Of a stretch of 57,020 bases of DNA, positions 48,897 through 57,020 are shown one piece after another (position 1 is the first letter of the stretch; each line of letters begins with the position of its first letter). A program made the position numbers and the translations under genes. The notes below the pieces were generated by a model. That model searched no databases and had not been told where the DNA came from. It was given only the letters and a program-made list of their open reading frames with translations. The stretch is from assembly GCA_001970955.1 (NCBI GenBank), contig MPUH01000401.1:1-57020 (forward strand), read 5' to 3'. Origin of the DNA: Stentor coeruleus. Lineage: Eukaryota; Ciliophora; Heterotrichea; Heterotrichida; Stentoridae.

Positions 48897-50960
48897 TTAG
48901 TAAGACCTACCCCAAAGAACACGTCTTGTAGCAGCTAAGCCACAATGGAAACATTTTTCTTCAGGTAAAATTGGTTCTTGTTCAAAAGGCATACATAAAG
49001 TTTTAGCTGCTCCAGTCAAATGATCACCTTCTTCCATTTTACTTTCTTCAGCTGACCTTTTCTTCACAGTTTCTTCACATGAGTTTTGTTGACACCAAGG
49101 GGTTAATATAAGGTTTTTCTGGTTAAGTTCTTTCATAAACTCATCCCAAGTTGTTGCTTTTATAACACGTTTTTCAATAAGAGCCTTTGCGTTTTTAAAC
49201 ATTTCCTTTTGTATATCCTCAAGCATTTCTGGGATTTTCGACAACTCAGTCCAAGGAAGAATTGTCACTGTTTTGTTATAACGAGTTACAAGTTTCACTT
49301 GTTTAGACTGAAGATCTTTTGGTCCTAATTCAAGTCTTAAAGGAACACCCATAAGTTCCCAATGATTAAATTTCCATCCTGGATGATAATTATCCCTTTC
49401 ATCAATATCAGCACGAACACCTAATTTTTTAAGCTCTTCTACTAATTCACGAGATTTAGCTATAATTTGATTTAAGTCTTTTTTGTTTGGAATTGGTATA
49501 ATTATTACTTGGGTTGCTGCAACTCTTGGAGGAAGAATAAGCCCTTTATCATCACCATGCCACATTACCATAACACCTATGCTTCTTGTTGTTAAACCCC
49601 ATGAGTTTTGCCATACGTATTGTTTTTTACCTTTAAGATCTTCAAACCAAATATCAAACATGTTGCTAAAGTTTTGGCCTAGACAATGAGATGTAGCACA
49701 TTGGATTGCTTTACCGTTTGTTGGGATGAAACTCTCAATTGTGGTTGTATAAAAGCCACCTGCAAATTTTTCAAGCTCGGATTTCTGACCTTTGATTACA
49801 GGGACTGCTAAGAGGTCTTCATAAACAGAAGCATAGAGGTCGAGAATTTGTCGTACTTCAACTGCAGCTTCTTCATAGGTTGCAAAAGCAGTATGTCCTT
49901 CTTGCCATAAGAATTCACGAGTTCTCAAAAAAGGTGTTGGGTGTTTGAATTCCCATCTAACAACATTACACCACTGATTAAGTTTTAAAGGTAAATCTCT
50001 ATGGCTTCTTATCCATTTAGAAAATGCTGGGTACATAATAGTCTCACTAGTTGGTCTTATTGCGATAGGTTTTTCTAAGTCTGTATTTCCTGATTTAGTC
50101 ACCCAGGCAACTTCAGGGGCAAATCCTTCAATGTGGTTTTTCTCAGTGCTTAGAGCTTTTTCAGAAACAAACATAGGGAAATACGAGTTTCTCACCCCTA
50201 ATTTTTTAATATCGCCATCAAACTTCTTTTGAATCTCTTCCCATATCATATAGGCCCAAGGACGTAATATATAACATCCTGATACATCATAATATTCAAT
50301 CATCCCACCTTTAGTAATCACTTCACTATACCAATCAGATAAATTTGTTTCTTTTGGTACAGAAATCCCTAGAATATTAACTTCTTCAGCGGCTTCTTCT
50401 TTTTTTTTCTCTTCTTCTTTTTCTTCAGTGAAATCTAAGACCTTATATTCTTTACCGATATGAGTGAGGAATTTAAGGAAATCAGCAGTAGCGATTTTTG
50501 TTGTTGCTGTATTGATCATTGGATGAAGAAGTAAGTTTTCTACTGAGAGTATATTTTTATCTACTAAGAATTTCACTGTATTGCTATGGTCATTTGCTAA
50601 TGAGAATGGGTTTACAGCGCCTGGGACCACTAAAAGTTGTTCTTGCATTTTTTCTGGTGGGCCAGCTCTGACTCCTGATGCACCAACTCCAAGAAGTTTC
50701 CCTAGAATTTTGTATGGGGTTTCTGTTGAATGTAGAGCACTAAGTAAATAATAATTATCTTTTTTGTCTTTGATATAGAGATTCTTCACAAAAGCTCCTG
50801 ATACCCCTGCGCAAACTTCAAGACCTTCCTTGACTGTTTTGATTTCAGGATGATCGATAGTATTAAAGGGTATTGACAAGCTTCCTAGCAAGGCTTCAAC
50901 TTCTGAACGGGTTCTTAAATGAAGCTTCTCCATATTAAGTCTTTTAAAAATTATATTCAT
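48897..50960 (-). CDS. Prolyl-tRNA synthetase with fused N-terminal YbaK/ProX-like editing domain
   Basis: 687 aa from the ATG at 50960; M10 at 50933 is an alternative. Residues ~10-175 resemble the YbaK/ProXp editing fold (H-P-E-I-K-T-V-K-E-G, F-V-K-N-L-Y-I-K-D, G-A-V-N-P-F-S-L), which deacylates mischarged tRNA-Pro. The class II catalytic core has R-P-T-S-E-T (motif 2 region), W-R-H/E-type G-V-R-N-S-Y-F-P-M-F and R-T-R-E-F-L-W-Q-E-G-H. The anticodon domain and a C-terminal domain with Cys pairs (C-x4-C ... C-F-H-C) end in Y, as in eukaryotic/archaeal-type ProRS. The fusion is known in apicomplexan ProRS. Convergent with eRF3, with 17 nt between stops. Confidence 0.95.
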   Translation of the reverse strand: MNIIFKRLNMEKLHLRTRSEVEALLGSLSIPFNTIDHPEIKTVKEGLEVCAGVSGAFVKNLYIKDKKDNYYLLSALHSTETPYKILGKLLGVGASGVRAGPPEKMQEQLLVVPGAVNPFSLANDHSNTVKFLVDKNILSVENLLLHPMINTATTKIATADFLKFLTHIGKEYKVLDFTEEKEEEKKKEEAAEEVNILGISVPKETNLSDWYSEVITKGGMIEYYDVSGCYILRPWAYMIWEEIQKKFDGDIKKLGVRNSYFPMFVSEKALSTEKNHIEGFAPEVAWVTKSGNTDLEKPIAIRPTSETIMYPAFSKWIRSHRDLPLKLNQWCNVVRWEFKHPTPFLRTREFLWQEGHTAFATYEEAAVEVRQILDLYASVYEDLLAVPVIKGQKSELEKFAGGFYTTTIESFIPTNGKAIQCATSHCLGQNFSNMFDIWFEDLKGKKQYVWQNSWGLTTRSIGVMVMWHGDDKGLILPPRVAATQVIIIPIPNKKDLNQIIAKSRELVEELKKLGVRADIDERDNYHPGWKFNHWELMGVPLRLELGPKDLQSKQVKLVTRYNKTVTILPWTELSKIPEMLEDIQKEMFKNAKALIEKRVIKATTWDEFMKELNQKNLILTPWCQQNSCEETVKKRSAEESKMEEGDHLTGAAKTLCMPFEQEPILPEEKCFHCGLAATRRVLWGRSY

Positions 50961-51307
50961 TCTAAATATGGGTAATATCCATATACATTATCTCATATCA
51001 GAAATCATATATCAAAACTGAAATACTTAAAAAATCTAAACTAAAAACCTTAAAACCAGCATTATAAGCTAAAAAAAAAATTTATACGACTATTCATGAA
51101 AAAAACTAAGATTTTATATATATAAAAACACTTAAAAATATAAGAATTTCNACTGAAATACTTAAAAAATCTAAACTAAAAACCTTAAAACCAGCATTAT
51201 AAGCTAAAAAAAAAAAATTATACGACTATTCATGAAAAAAACTAAGATTTTATATATATAAAAACACTTAAAAATATAAGAATTTCGATAATGAAAGATA
51301 AAACGGG
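50961..51307. other. Intergenic with an assembly join
   Basis: About half of this spacer is the duplicate described at N 51151, so the true length is near 210 nt. A/T-rich, nothing else seen. Confidence 0.6.
51017..51285. repeat. ~134-nt duplication around N at 51151 (assembly join)
   Basis: 51017-51150 and 51152-51285 are the same segment apart from a small difference at an A run (near 51070 and 51205). Unmerged contig ends are the simplest reading. It lies entirely between genes. Confidence 0.88.
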
Positions 51308-51754
51308 TTAGTTAGATGGTTTATTTAACCTTTTAGCATAATTTCTGAGCTGGTTCATAAACCCATAGTTTGGGTTAACACATGCACGTTTATGTTTCAA
51401 ATAATCATAAGCTTGATCAAAGTTCATGTTATTATATGTGATAAGATAACCAATTATTATTGAAGCTGACCTTGAAACTCCTTGAAAGCAATGAACAAGT
51501 ACAACACCTCCGTTTACAAGAGCATTTCTTATAAACTCAAATGATTCTTGGAATTTCAAATCTATTCTGTGGTCAGGAGAGTCAGAAATACTAACAAGCT
51601 TGTATGTGATACCTTCATAATGAGGAGGACGAACTGGGCATACTGAAAGCACGTGTGTAACATGAAGTCTGTTTAGTATATTCTGATTTTCTGCAACTCT
51701 CAGAGAGGATATATACAAACGGCTTAAAACCAAATCAGCTCTATCTGTTTCCAT
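51308..51754 (-). CDS. Dual-specificity protein phosphatase, atypical small DUSP
   Basis: 148 aa, essentially the catalytic domain alone. The signature H88-C89-F-Q-G-V-S-R95-S fits H-C-x5-R-S: Cys89 is the nucleophile and Arg95 binds phosphate. Asp58 in I-S-D-S-P-D is the likely general acid. The A-Y-D-Y-L-K-H-K-R segment and a Pro-x-Pro-like N-P-N-Y-G-F match the DUSP fold. There is no MAP-kinase-binding or other targeting domain, so it is likely a small cytosolic phosphatase of Tyr/Ser/Thr or possibly RNA 5' phosphates. The start ATG is the first in frame. Confidence 0.94.
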   Translation of the reverse strand: METDRADLVLSRLYISSLRVAENQNILNRLHVTHVLSVCPVRPPHYEGITYKLVSISDSPDHRIDLKFQESFEFIRNALVNGGVVLVHCFQGVSRSASIIIGYLITYNNMNFDQAYDYLKHKRACVNPNYGFMNQLRNYAKRLNKPSN

Positions 51755-52379
51755 ATCTTGTAATAGATTATTATCATTTTAAAACTAAAAAAATATTTTT
51801 TTGAATAAGTCAACAGATCAAATTTCTAATGTGGTATTATTATTGAAAACTTAGCATATTTTTTTAGTGATTTGTATAAAGGTTTTATTGTAATATTTTG
51901 ATAAAGATATGAAAAAATACGCCGAGTAAACTTTTAGCTTTATAAAATAATATACATATAATAAAAAAAAAATCATGGGAAAATAAGAAACAATTGTAGG
52001 AGTTTCATCATTTAATTGCTTAAAAGTTTGAAGAACTAATCATATAATTAAAACTCTATAAAACGACTAAAAAAAAATCAAAATTTTTATCATAAATTTA
52101 TTTTAGATTATCCTTCTAAATTTTTCCAAACTTTATATATCATATATTTTAACAATAAACCATCCATAAAAATCCTATTATTAATCCCAAAAGCTTATCT
52201 CCTCTCCAATCCTCCCCAAAAAAACAAAATTCCTACAACCCAAAATTTCCTCCTCTCCTCTTCCTCTTTTCAAATCAATCATCAAAATCTCCCTCCCACA
52301 CAATTTCCTTTAATTTTCCAAGTCTAAACCTAAAATTCTCCTTTCCTTCTCTATCATCTTTTAGTAAGATTAATAAACA
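51755..52379. other. Intergenic, strong C-rich strand before 52322
   Basis: AT-rich at the left. The right part, 52194-52321, contains no G on the plus strand for 128 nt. Because it lies downstream of the minus-strand PLAC8 stop, the sense strand there is C-free and G-rich, matching the 3'-flank skew seen elsewhere. Confidence 0.6.
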
Positions 52380-52787
52380 TTAAACTATCAAATCCACAGG
52401 AGCATTCGGGGTAAAAGATCTCTTATTTGTAGCCGTGCTGTTTTTAAGGTTCAACATATTAACATTCCCTTGTAGCCTATGCCTATGTGCTTCAAGAAAT
52501 TCCTGATTAACAGCACATACATTACAAAACATATGTAGTACACAATCTTTAATAAAAACTTTATCCATACCCAATTGCTGTCTTAAAACCTGTCTATTAA
52601 TAGAAGCTCCAATACATAAACATAAACAAGGTAAAGCGCAATGATATAAACAACTTTTTTGTGTATAATCTGATACTACTTTTCCTTGAACACAGCATGG
52701 TCCACCAATACATGAAAACATAGATAAAAAACAGAATAACCCTGGGGTCTTTTGACAGGAAAACAGCTCTTCATGAAAGTCTTCCAT
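52380..52787 (-). CDS. PLAC8-family Cys-rich protein
   Basis: 135 aa. Dense cysteines (C-Q-K-T-P-G-L-F-C, C-I-G-G-P-C-C-V-Q-G, C-A-L-P-C-L-C-L-C), then R-Q-V-L-R-Q-Q-L-G and D-C-V-L-H-M-F-C-N-V-C-A-V-N-Q-E give the PLAC8 pattern, in which D-C-x6-C-x-x-C-x-x-x-Q-E is the hallmark. Family members include plant metal or cell-size regulators and animal onzin, often membrane-associated through Cys-rich hydrophobic stretches. The C-terminal ~35 residues are polar and variable. Specific role here unknown. Confidence 0.88.
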   Translation of the reverse strand: MEDFHEELFSCQKTPGLFCFLSMFSCIGGPCCVQGKVVSDYTQKSCLYHCALPCLCLCIGASINRQVLRQQLGMDKVFIKDCVLHMFCNVCAVNQEFLEAHRHRLQGNVNMLNLKNSTATNKRSFTPNAPVDLIV

Positions 52788-53229
52788 CTGAATTAATTCT
52801 ACTAAGGATAAATGGATTTTTTTTGATATAAAAAGAATTTTTTGAGGATTTACATATTTATAAAAGAAGATTCCATTGTGGAGATGAATTTAAAGAGTTA
52901 ATGAGATGGATTTTTTTTTGAGTAATGGCTGCGCTTTTACTAGTGACGATTTGTGTATATCAGAGATAATATAATCAATAATTATGATTATTATTATAAA
53001 CAAGTCTAAAGCTAATAATTTAAATTGAAAACTGTTGTCATTTAGCATCATAATATTTTCTGGGTTCATAATTTTATGATAATCATTATTGAATTCAAGA
53101 GTATATAAAAGATTTTACATAAACTCTAAAGCATAACATCTAATTTCCCTCAAATCACTTCTAAAAATTTGCATCAAAAGCCTAATAATTTCTTCCATAA
53201 TTTATATCTAATCAATAATACATAATACT
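52788..53229. other. Intergenic
   Basis: AT-rich spacer between two minus-strand genes; no feature recognised. Confidence 0.5.
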
Positions 53230-54759
53230 CTAAGAAAACTCAAAATACTCAGGCTGATCAATCGAAATAAATTTGTCCGGTAAAAACTTCTGCAGTATCC
53301 TCAAAGCTTTATCTGCAGTCCTATTATTAATCATCATCTCCTCAATCGGCCCAAAAAAGTTTTCCTCATAAATCTTCTCCATCAACCTCTCTGAAATCTT
53401 CATTAAAAAGTTATAAATCGCCTCAAGAATAGTATTAAAAAAAGCATCACAATGTTCATTTTTTATTTCTTCTGACATTCTAGTTAATATTCCCATATGG
53501 TAAAACATCTCAACATCATCTGACGTGCACAATTTTGATAAATTCAAAAACAAATGACTAGTTTCATTTTGTACTTCAACTTTACAATCAATAAATCCCT
53601 TCAAAGATTTTGTTAAAGAAAAGTCTTGGATAAAAACTTGACGTTGAGTTTCTGTGCCAGCAACAATATTAGAAAAACAAAAATACACTTCTTCTCTTAT
53701 ATAATCATTATGATGATCTATTAATTCTCTTAATATTTCTATTATATTTAAATTCATGAGTACTTGAGTATTGTTATTATCATTACTTGATATGATTATA
53801 TTGAATATTTTAAGACAATAGTATATAGTTTTTGAGTCATTAGATTTAGTATGTGGTAAAATTTCAGGTATAATCCCTGATTTTAGAAAGGCTTTGATGA
53901 AGATATCATTTTTATATATAAGATTGTAGATGATTAGTAAGGAAGATTTTATTGTGAATTTTTTTTGGGTTCGATGATACTTTTTTAATAGGGTTATAAG
54001 TGCTTCGAATTTGTCTTCGTCAAGGGTGTTTATGTTTTTGGATAAGTTGCTCATGGCCCAAAGAGCGGCATCAACAATTTTTTGGCTAGGGTTTTGGAGA
54101 TTTAAGAATTCGATAAGGAAATCAAAGGAGCCATAGTTAATCAGCCTTTTTCTTAGGTCTTGTGATGACCCAGAAAGGTTTGCCAACAGCCACAATGATG
54201 ATAATCTAACTTTTTCTGCTTTGGCTATAGTATTCCTATAAATACATTGCCAACATCCCATTCTAACAAAAATTTCAGCATATGAATTGCTAAGCCAAAT
54301 CAAGTTAGTCCCAATATCAATAGAAATCTCAATAAAATTCTCATCAGTATTATCCATAAGTGTTATCAAAGCATTAATATGCTCTTGAGTAAGTGAAAAA
54401 TGTATAGAATCTCTGTTTTCTGATATAAGCAATGCATTAATTCCTTTAAGTATCAATAAAAGGATGTTATTATCTTGTGGGATTATGATAAAATCGAATA
54501 AAGTTATAAAAGTTGATGTGATATTTGGGCTTGATGATAGAATTGGGAATATGTCAAAGAGCTCATTAGGAAAATGCCCATTTGAGTTGTCTTTTGGACT
54601 TAGGAATTTTTGTCTTTTTTTGGTTAGAAGGCTCATTCTTTTATCTTTTCGGAGTTGAACTGCGAATTTATTGGACTTTGTTGTTGTGTTAGGCCCTGTG
54701 TCCATGAAACTTTGGTTTCTTAAGGATATTCTTTTACTTGTATCAGTCACTCCCGCCAT
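53230..54759 (-). CDS. Divergent importin-alpha-like armadillo-repeat protein
   Basis: 509 aa, the usual importin-alpha length. Residues ~28-50 (K-F-A-V-Q-L-R-K-D-K-R-M-S-L-L-T-K-K-R) fit the importin-beta-binding motif with its L-R-K-x-K-R core. From ~75 to ~490 there are armadillo repeats; several retain the NLS-groove Trp/Asn pair (S-L-W-L-L-A-N-L-S-G, A-L-W-A-M-S-N-L-S-K, C-F-S-N-I-V-A-G-T), while others have lost them (L-K-I-F-N-I-I). Importin-alpha adapts basic NLS cargo to importin-beta for nuclear entry. The loss of groove residues suggests a specialised paralogue with narrower cargo. Ciliates have many importin-alpha copies, some nucleus-specific, but I cannot assign macro- or micronuclear use. 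Confidence 0.82.
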   Translation of the reverse strand: MAGVTDTSKRISLRNQSFMDTGPNTTTKSNKFAVQLRKDKRMSLLTKKRQKFLSPKDNSNGHFPNELFDIFPILSSSPNITSTFITLFDFIIIPQDNNILLLILKGINALLISENRDSIHFSLTQEHINALITLMDNTDENFIEISIDIGTNLIWLSNSYAEIFVRMGCWQCIYRNTIAKAEKVRLSSLWLLANLSGSSQDLRKRLINYGSFDFLIEFLNLQNPSQKIVDAALWAMSNLSKNINTLDEDKFEALITLLKKYHRTQKKFTIKSSLLIIYNLIYKNDIFIKAFLKSGIIPEILPHTKSNDSKTIYYCLKIFNIIISSNDNNNTQVLMNLNIIEILRELIDHHNDYIREEVYFCFSNIVAGTETQRQVFIQDFSLTKSLKGFIDCKVEVQNETSHLFLNLSKLCTSDDVEMFYHMGILTRMSEEIKNEHCDAFFNTILEAIYNFLMKISERLMEKIYEENFFGPIEEMMINNRTADKALRILQKFLPDKFISIDQPEYFEFS

Positions 54760-55598
54760 TTATAATTATATTTGGTTGTATTAGGATTAGGTTGTAAACT
54801 TTTATGGAAAATTAGGATGAAGGATGATACTTGAAATTTTAAGATTAGTTTCTGAGGTTGTGTGATATTATTTTCTATTTGATGCAGATGGTGGAATATG
54901 TTAAAATATTGTTTTGAAGTGATATAAGTTTTTGATGATGCTATTAATTTAGGGTTAAGAGGAAGTGAGACTTTATTATGATATTGGCTTATGCTGGAAT
55001 AGAAAGTGATAAAGAGAAGATTTTCAAATAATGTAAAAAGCTCAGATGCAGGAGGCTAAGGAAATTGATAAGAGGAAACAGGAGGAGTGTGATAAGAAGA
55101 GAATTTTGTAAAATTTGAGTAATAAGAGTTTAACACCTATGGAAGAAGCTTTGAGATTTGTTATACCAGGGAAACAAAAAGTTGTTGAGACTCTTATCGA
55201 AACAGGAATGATATTTTTTTAAGGTTTGATATAGTGTATCTTAAAACTTGCTTAGAACTTAATTGTAACTTTTTTCCAGCTCTATATTTTCTTTGCTACT
55301 CTGCTAACTTTGGTATTCCTATTCAAAGCTAACCTCAAATAAACTTTTCATGAACTTTGTTTAGACATAAAAAATTACTATCGACTATTTTCACTTTTAC
55401 TCTGTCTTTATGGGAAGATTTATCTGAAAAGCATAGCAAGCAATTAAATCTTGTTTTTTGTAGCATATGATACTAAAATTCAGGGAAAAGCTGCAAAGCT
55501 ATTCCTTCAAAGATTTATGAAGAAAACATCAAAATTATATCTTCCGATTTTGTTTAACTAGTGATTTTCTAGAAAATATTTTTTAAAAGCCTAATTAA
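54760..55598. other. Intergenic with gene relics
   Basis: The left ~230 nt are G-rich on the plus strand (5' flank of the minus importin gene). From ~55000 to ~55560 composition is more gene-like on both strands, yet no intact frame exists; frames are cut by scattered stops. The clearest fragment is 55046-55222. Confidence 0.5.
55046..55222 (+). pseudogene. Gene fragment with in-frame TAA
   Basis: ATG opens 21 codons (M-Q-E-A-K-E-I-D-K-R-K-Q-E-E-C-D-K-K-R-I-L), then TAA at 55109. The same frame continues for 36 more sensible codons (S-L-T-P-M-E-E-A-L-R-F-V-I-P-G-K-Q-K-V-V-E-T-L-I-E-T-G) to TAA at 55220. No 15/16-nt GT..AG intron removes the stop. It is probably a pseudogene remnant or the end of a gene with an unusual stop. 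No family is recognised. Confidence 0.4.
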
Positions 55599-55985
55599 TT
55601 ATTTATTGAGAATTTTCAAAACCAATTCAATACTTCCTTGAATATTAGAAATATTTCTTTCAATATCCTCAACTCTATTATTAAGATTATTCATGCTAGT
55701 CTTCATTTCTTCACTGACAGCTTTTACTTCTCCACTTACAGACTTTACTTCTTCACTTATAACTTAAACCTTATTTTCAATAATTTTAGCACCCTTCATT
55801 TCTTCAAAGGCAGCTTTCACTTCTCCACTTACAGCTTTCATTTCTTCACTTACAGCTTTTACTTCTCCACTTACAAACTTTACTTCTTCACTTATCAGCT
55901 TTTGATTTTCATCTAGTGAAGGTTTTAAATATTTCGTAAAAAATTCATCTTTAAGATAATCACGCATATCTATTGTTTTTCCTTT
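55599..55985 (-). pseudogene. In-frame continuation of the channel beyond TAG, with a second in-frame TAA
   Basis: After the TAG at 55986-55988 the same frame reads 73 codons to TAA at 55764-55766, then 54 more to TAA at 55599-55601, with no frameshift. The encoded tail is a plausible channel coiled coil: S-L-D-E-N-Q-K-L-I-S-E-E-V-K, repeated E-V-K-A-V-S-E-E-M-K units on both sides of the TAA, then N-N-L-N-N-R-V-E-D-I-E-R-N-I. No 15/16-nt intron removes either stop. Options: a decaying gene, sequence errors, or stop readthrough. An ATG at 55967 would allow a separate 67-aa product, which I consider less likely. Confidence 0.6.
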
Positions 55986-57020
55986 CTATTCATTTCCTGT
56001 TGCTTCATATGCGTGAATGCATACATGCAAGTATTTATAATTTTCAGTAGAACCTAAATATGATAAGATTTGGTCAATTTCTGATATAACTTGAGCCATT
56101 TCAGTATAGTTATATATTTCTGCATTTAATTGAAACTCATCAAATACGTCACCTAAAATAGAAATGATCATATTGAGCATAATAATCATATTCGTAGTAA
56201 CAGCTATAATATATGTGATTGACTGAATAAAATTAGTCTCGTAAAAAGAATCAGTTTTCCCAACTATTATTCCAAAAGGAGAAGACCAGATAGAATAATA
56301 ATTAAAACTTTCATGTGTTGAAATTGAATTCATCAGTCCTAAGGACAATGTGGCATAAATAAATATAATAAAAAAGTCTTTAATTCTTATAATGCACATT
56401 TGTATCAACCTTATAAAATATCTTGTATTGCTGAAAGCTCTAAAGCCTGTAAGGCCTCTTAATAAATTAAATGCTATCATAATCCATGTCAGCAAAGAAT
56501 ACTCAATGCTAAATAAATGCCATAGTAAATAAACTACTGTAAATAAAAAACGAATAAAATCAAAAACATTCATACTATCTTTAAAGCATATTCTACCTTC
56601 AGCTTCAAATTGAAATGCTTCCCATACTAAAAGTATAGCATTTATAAGCAAAGCAAAACAAGAAAAAATGTATGAATCACTTTCTATAACGAAATAAATA
56701 ATAAGCAAATTCCTCCACAATAATATAGTATATAAATACACATAATTTGATATTTCTTCCCATCTTTTATTGATTAGATGATGTATAAATTCAGTTCTAA
56801 AGATTTCAAAATTTTTACATAAAATAATAGCACTAATCAATTCTTTACTTGCATTCAATCCTATTCCAAAAGGCAGTAAAAATAGTATTTGCTTTATTTT
56901 AAGTGGAAATTTTTCTCCTTCATTAGATGAAAAATATTGAAAAGCAATTCGGTTATAATTACTTGCTTCTATTATTGGCAATTTATTTATACGATTTCCA
57001 AAATATATTTCAGAATTTTG
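55986..57020 (-). CDS. TRP/polycystin-like cation channel, 3' part (5' end beyond the window)
   Basis: The frame is open to the window edge, so the start is outside; a TTG at 56981 is not a start. About 344 codons are visible. Several hydrophobic helices are followed by a pore-like loop (S-P-F-G-I-I-V-G-K-T-D) and a last helix N-M-I-I-M-L-N-M-I-I-S-I-L-G-D-V-F-D-E-F, the S6 and post-S6 pattern of TRP/PKD-type ion-transport domains. Ciliates have large families of these, often with WD40 N-termini, which could lie outside the window. The annotated stop is TAG at 55986. The frame continues beyond it (next entry), so this may be a truncated copy. Confidence 0.82.
   Translation of the reverse strand, partial: QNSEIYFGNRINKLPIIEASNYNRIAFQYFSSNEGEKFPLKIKQILFLLPFGIGLNASKELISAIILCKNFEIFRTEFIHHLINKRWEEISNYVYLYTILLWRNLLIIYFVIESDSYIFSCFALLINAILLVWEAFQFEAEGRICFKDSMNVFDFIRFLFTVVYLLWHLFSIEYSLLTWIMIAFNLLRGLTGFRAFSNTRYFIRLIQMCIIRIKDFFIIFIYATLSLGLMNSISTHESFNYYSIWSSPFGIIVGKTDSFYETNFIQSITYIIAVTTNMIIMLNMIISILGDVFDEFQLNAEIYNYTEMAQVISEIDQILSYLGSTENYKYLHVCIHAYEATGNE

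Noticed and set aside
55599-55988. Reassigned stop codons (TAA/TAG as sense) in this genome
   Set aside because: TAA and TAG end eRF3, ProRS, kinases and many other clear genes here, so a general recoding is excluded; only local readthrough or decay remains.

Overview
The window reads as macronuclear DNA of a heterotrich ciliate, most likely Stentor. Genes are dense, intergenic DNA is very AT-rich, and almost every gene is one open frame. Three introns can be read directly, and they are only 15, 16 and 15 nt long with GT..AG ends. TAA, TAG and TGA all end real genes (TGA ends the thioesterase at 45174), so the standard code applies. Established knowledge: 15-16 nt introns are typical of heterotrichs, and Stentor keeps the standard code while Blepharisma reads UGA as Trp. 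The species name is an inference.

Layout, left to right. 0.1-5.9 kb: an unknown F-x-P repeat protein (two tiny introns), an unknown basic protein, a peroxisomal MFE-2-type dehydrogenase and a RING protein. 7.5-11.4 kb: two tandem CDPK-like kinases, one without EF-hands. 12.5-22.3 kb: a large receptor with two periplasmic-binding-like modules and a 7-8 TM core, an AGC kinase with a PH/TH1-like front end, and a Kelch/Cys-rich membrane protein with one 15-nt intron. 22.7-34.8 kb, all minus strand: a DUF229 phosphatase-like ectoenzyme, a zinc-finger/15-WD40 protein, a VIT-vWA protein broken by two assembly joins and a one-base frameshift, a membrane RBR ubiquitin ligase and a two-CNB protein. 35-37 kb: a zinc-finger/Ras-like GTPase fusion, an unknown basic protein and a 95-aa membrane protein. 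38.5-44.1 kb: a coiled-coil protein of about 1,860 aa. 44.7-54.8 kb: housekeeping genes, namely an ACOT13-like thioesterase, a RING protein, eRF3, ProRS, a dual-specificity phosphatase, a PLAC8 protein and an importin-alpha-like protein. Right end: the 3' part of a TRP/polycystin-like channel whose frame continues through an in-frame TAG and then a TAA.

The genes are unlinked in function and there are no operons. Signalling dominates: two CDPKs, an AGC kinase, a CNB protein, a receptor, a channel, a phosphatase and a GTPase. eRF3 and ProRS serve translation and converge tail to tail. Three RING-type ligases and the importin serve protein turnover and transport.

Six N positions (12438, 30532, 30768, 41825, 46359, 51151) are each flanked by a direct repeat of 56-185 nt. 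They look like unmerged contig overlaps, not biology. Sense-strand composition is strikingly skewed around genes: G-poor and C-rich before start codons, C-poor and G-rich after stops. I found no tRNA, rRNA, CRISPR, insertion sequence or virus-like gene.
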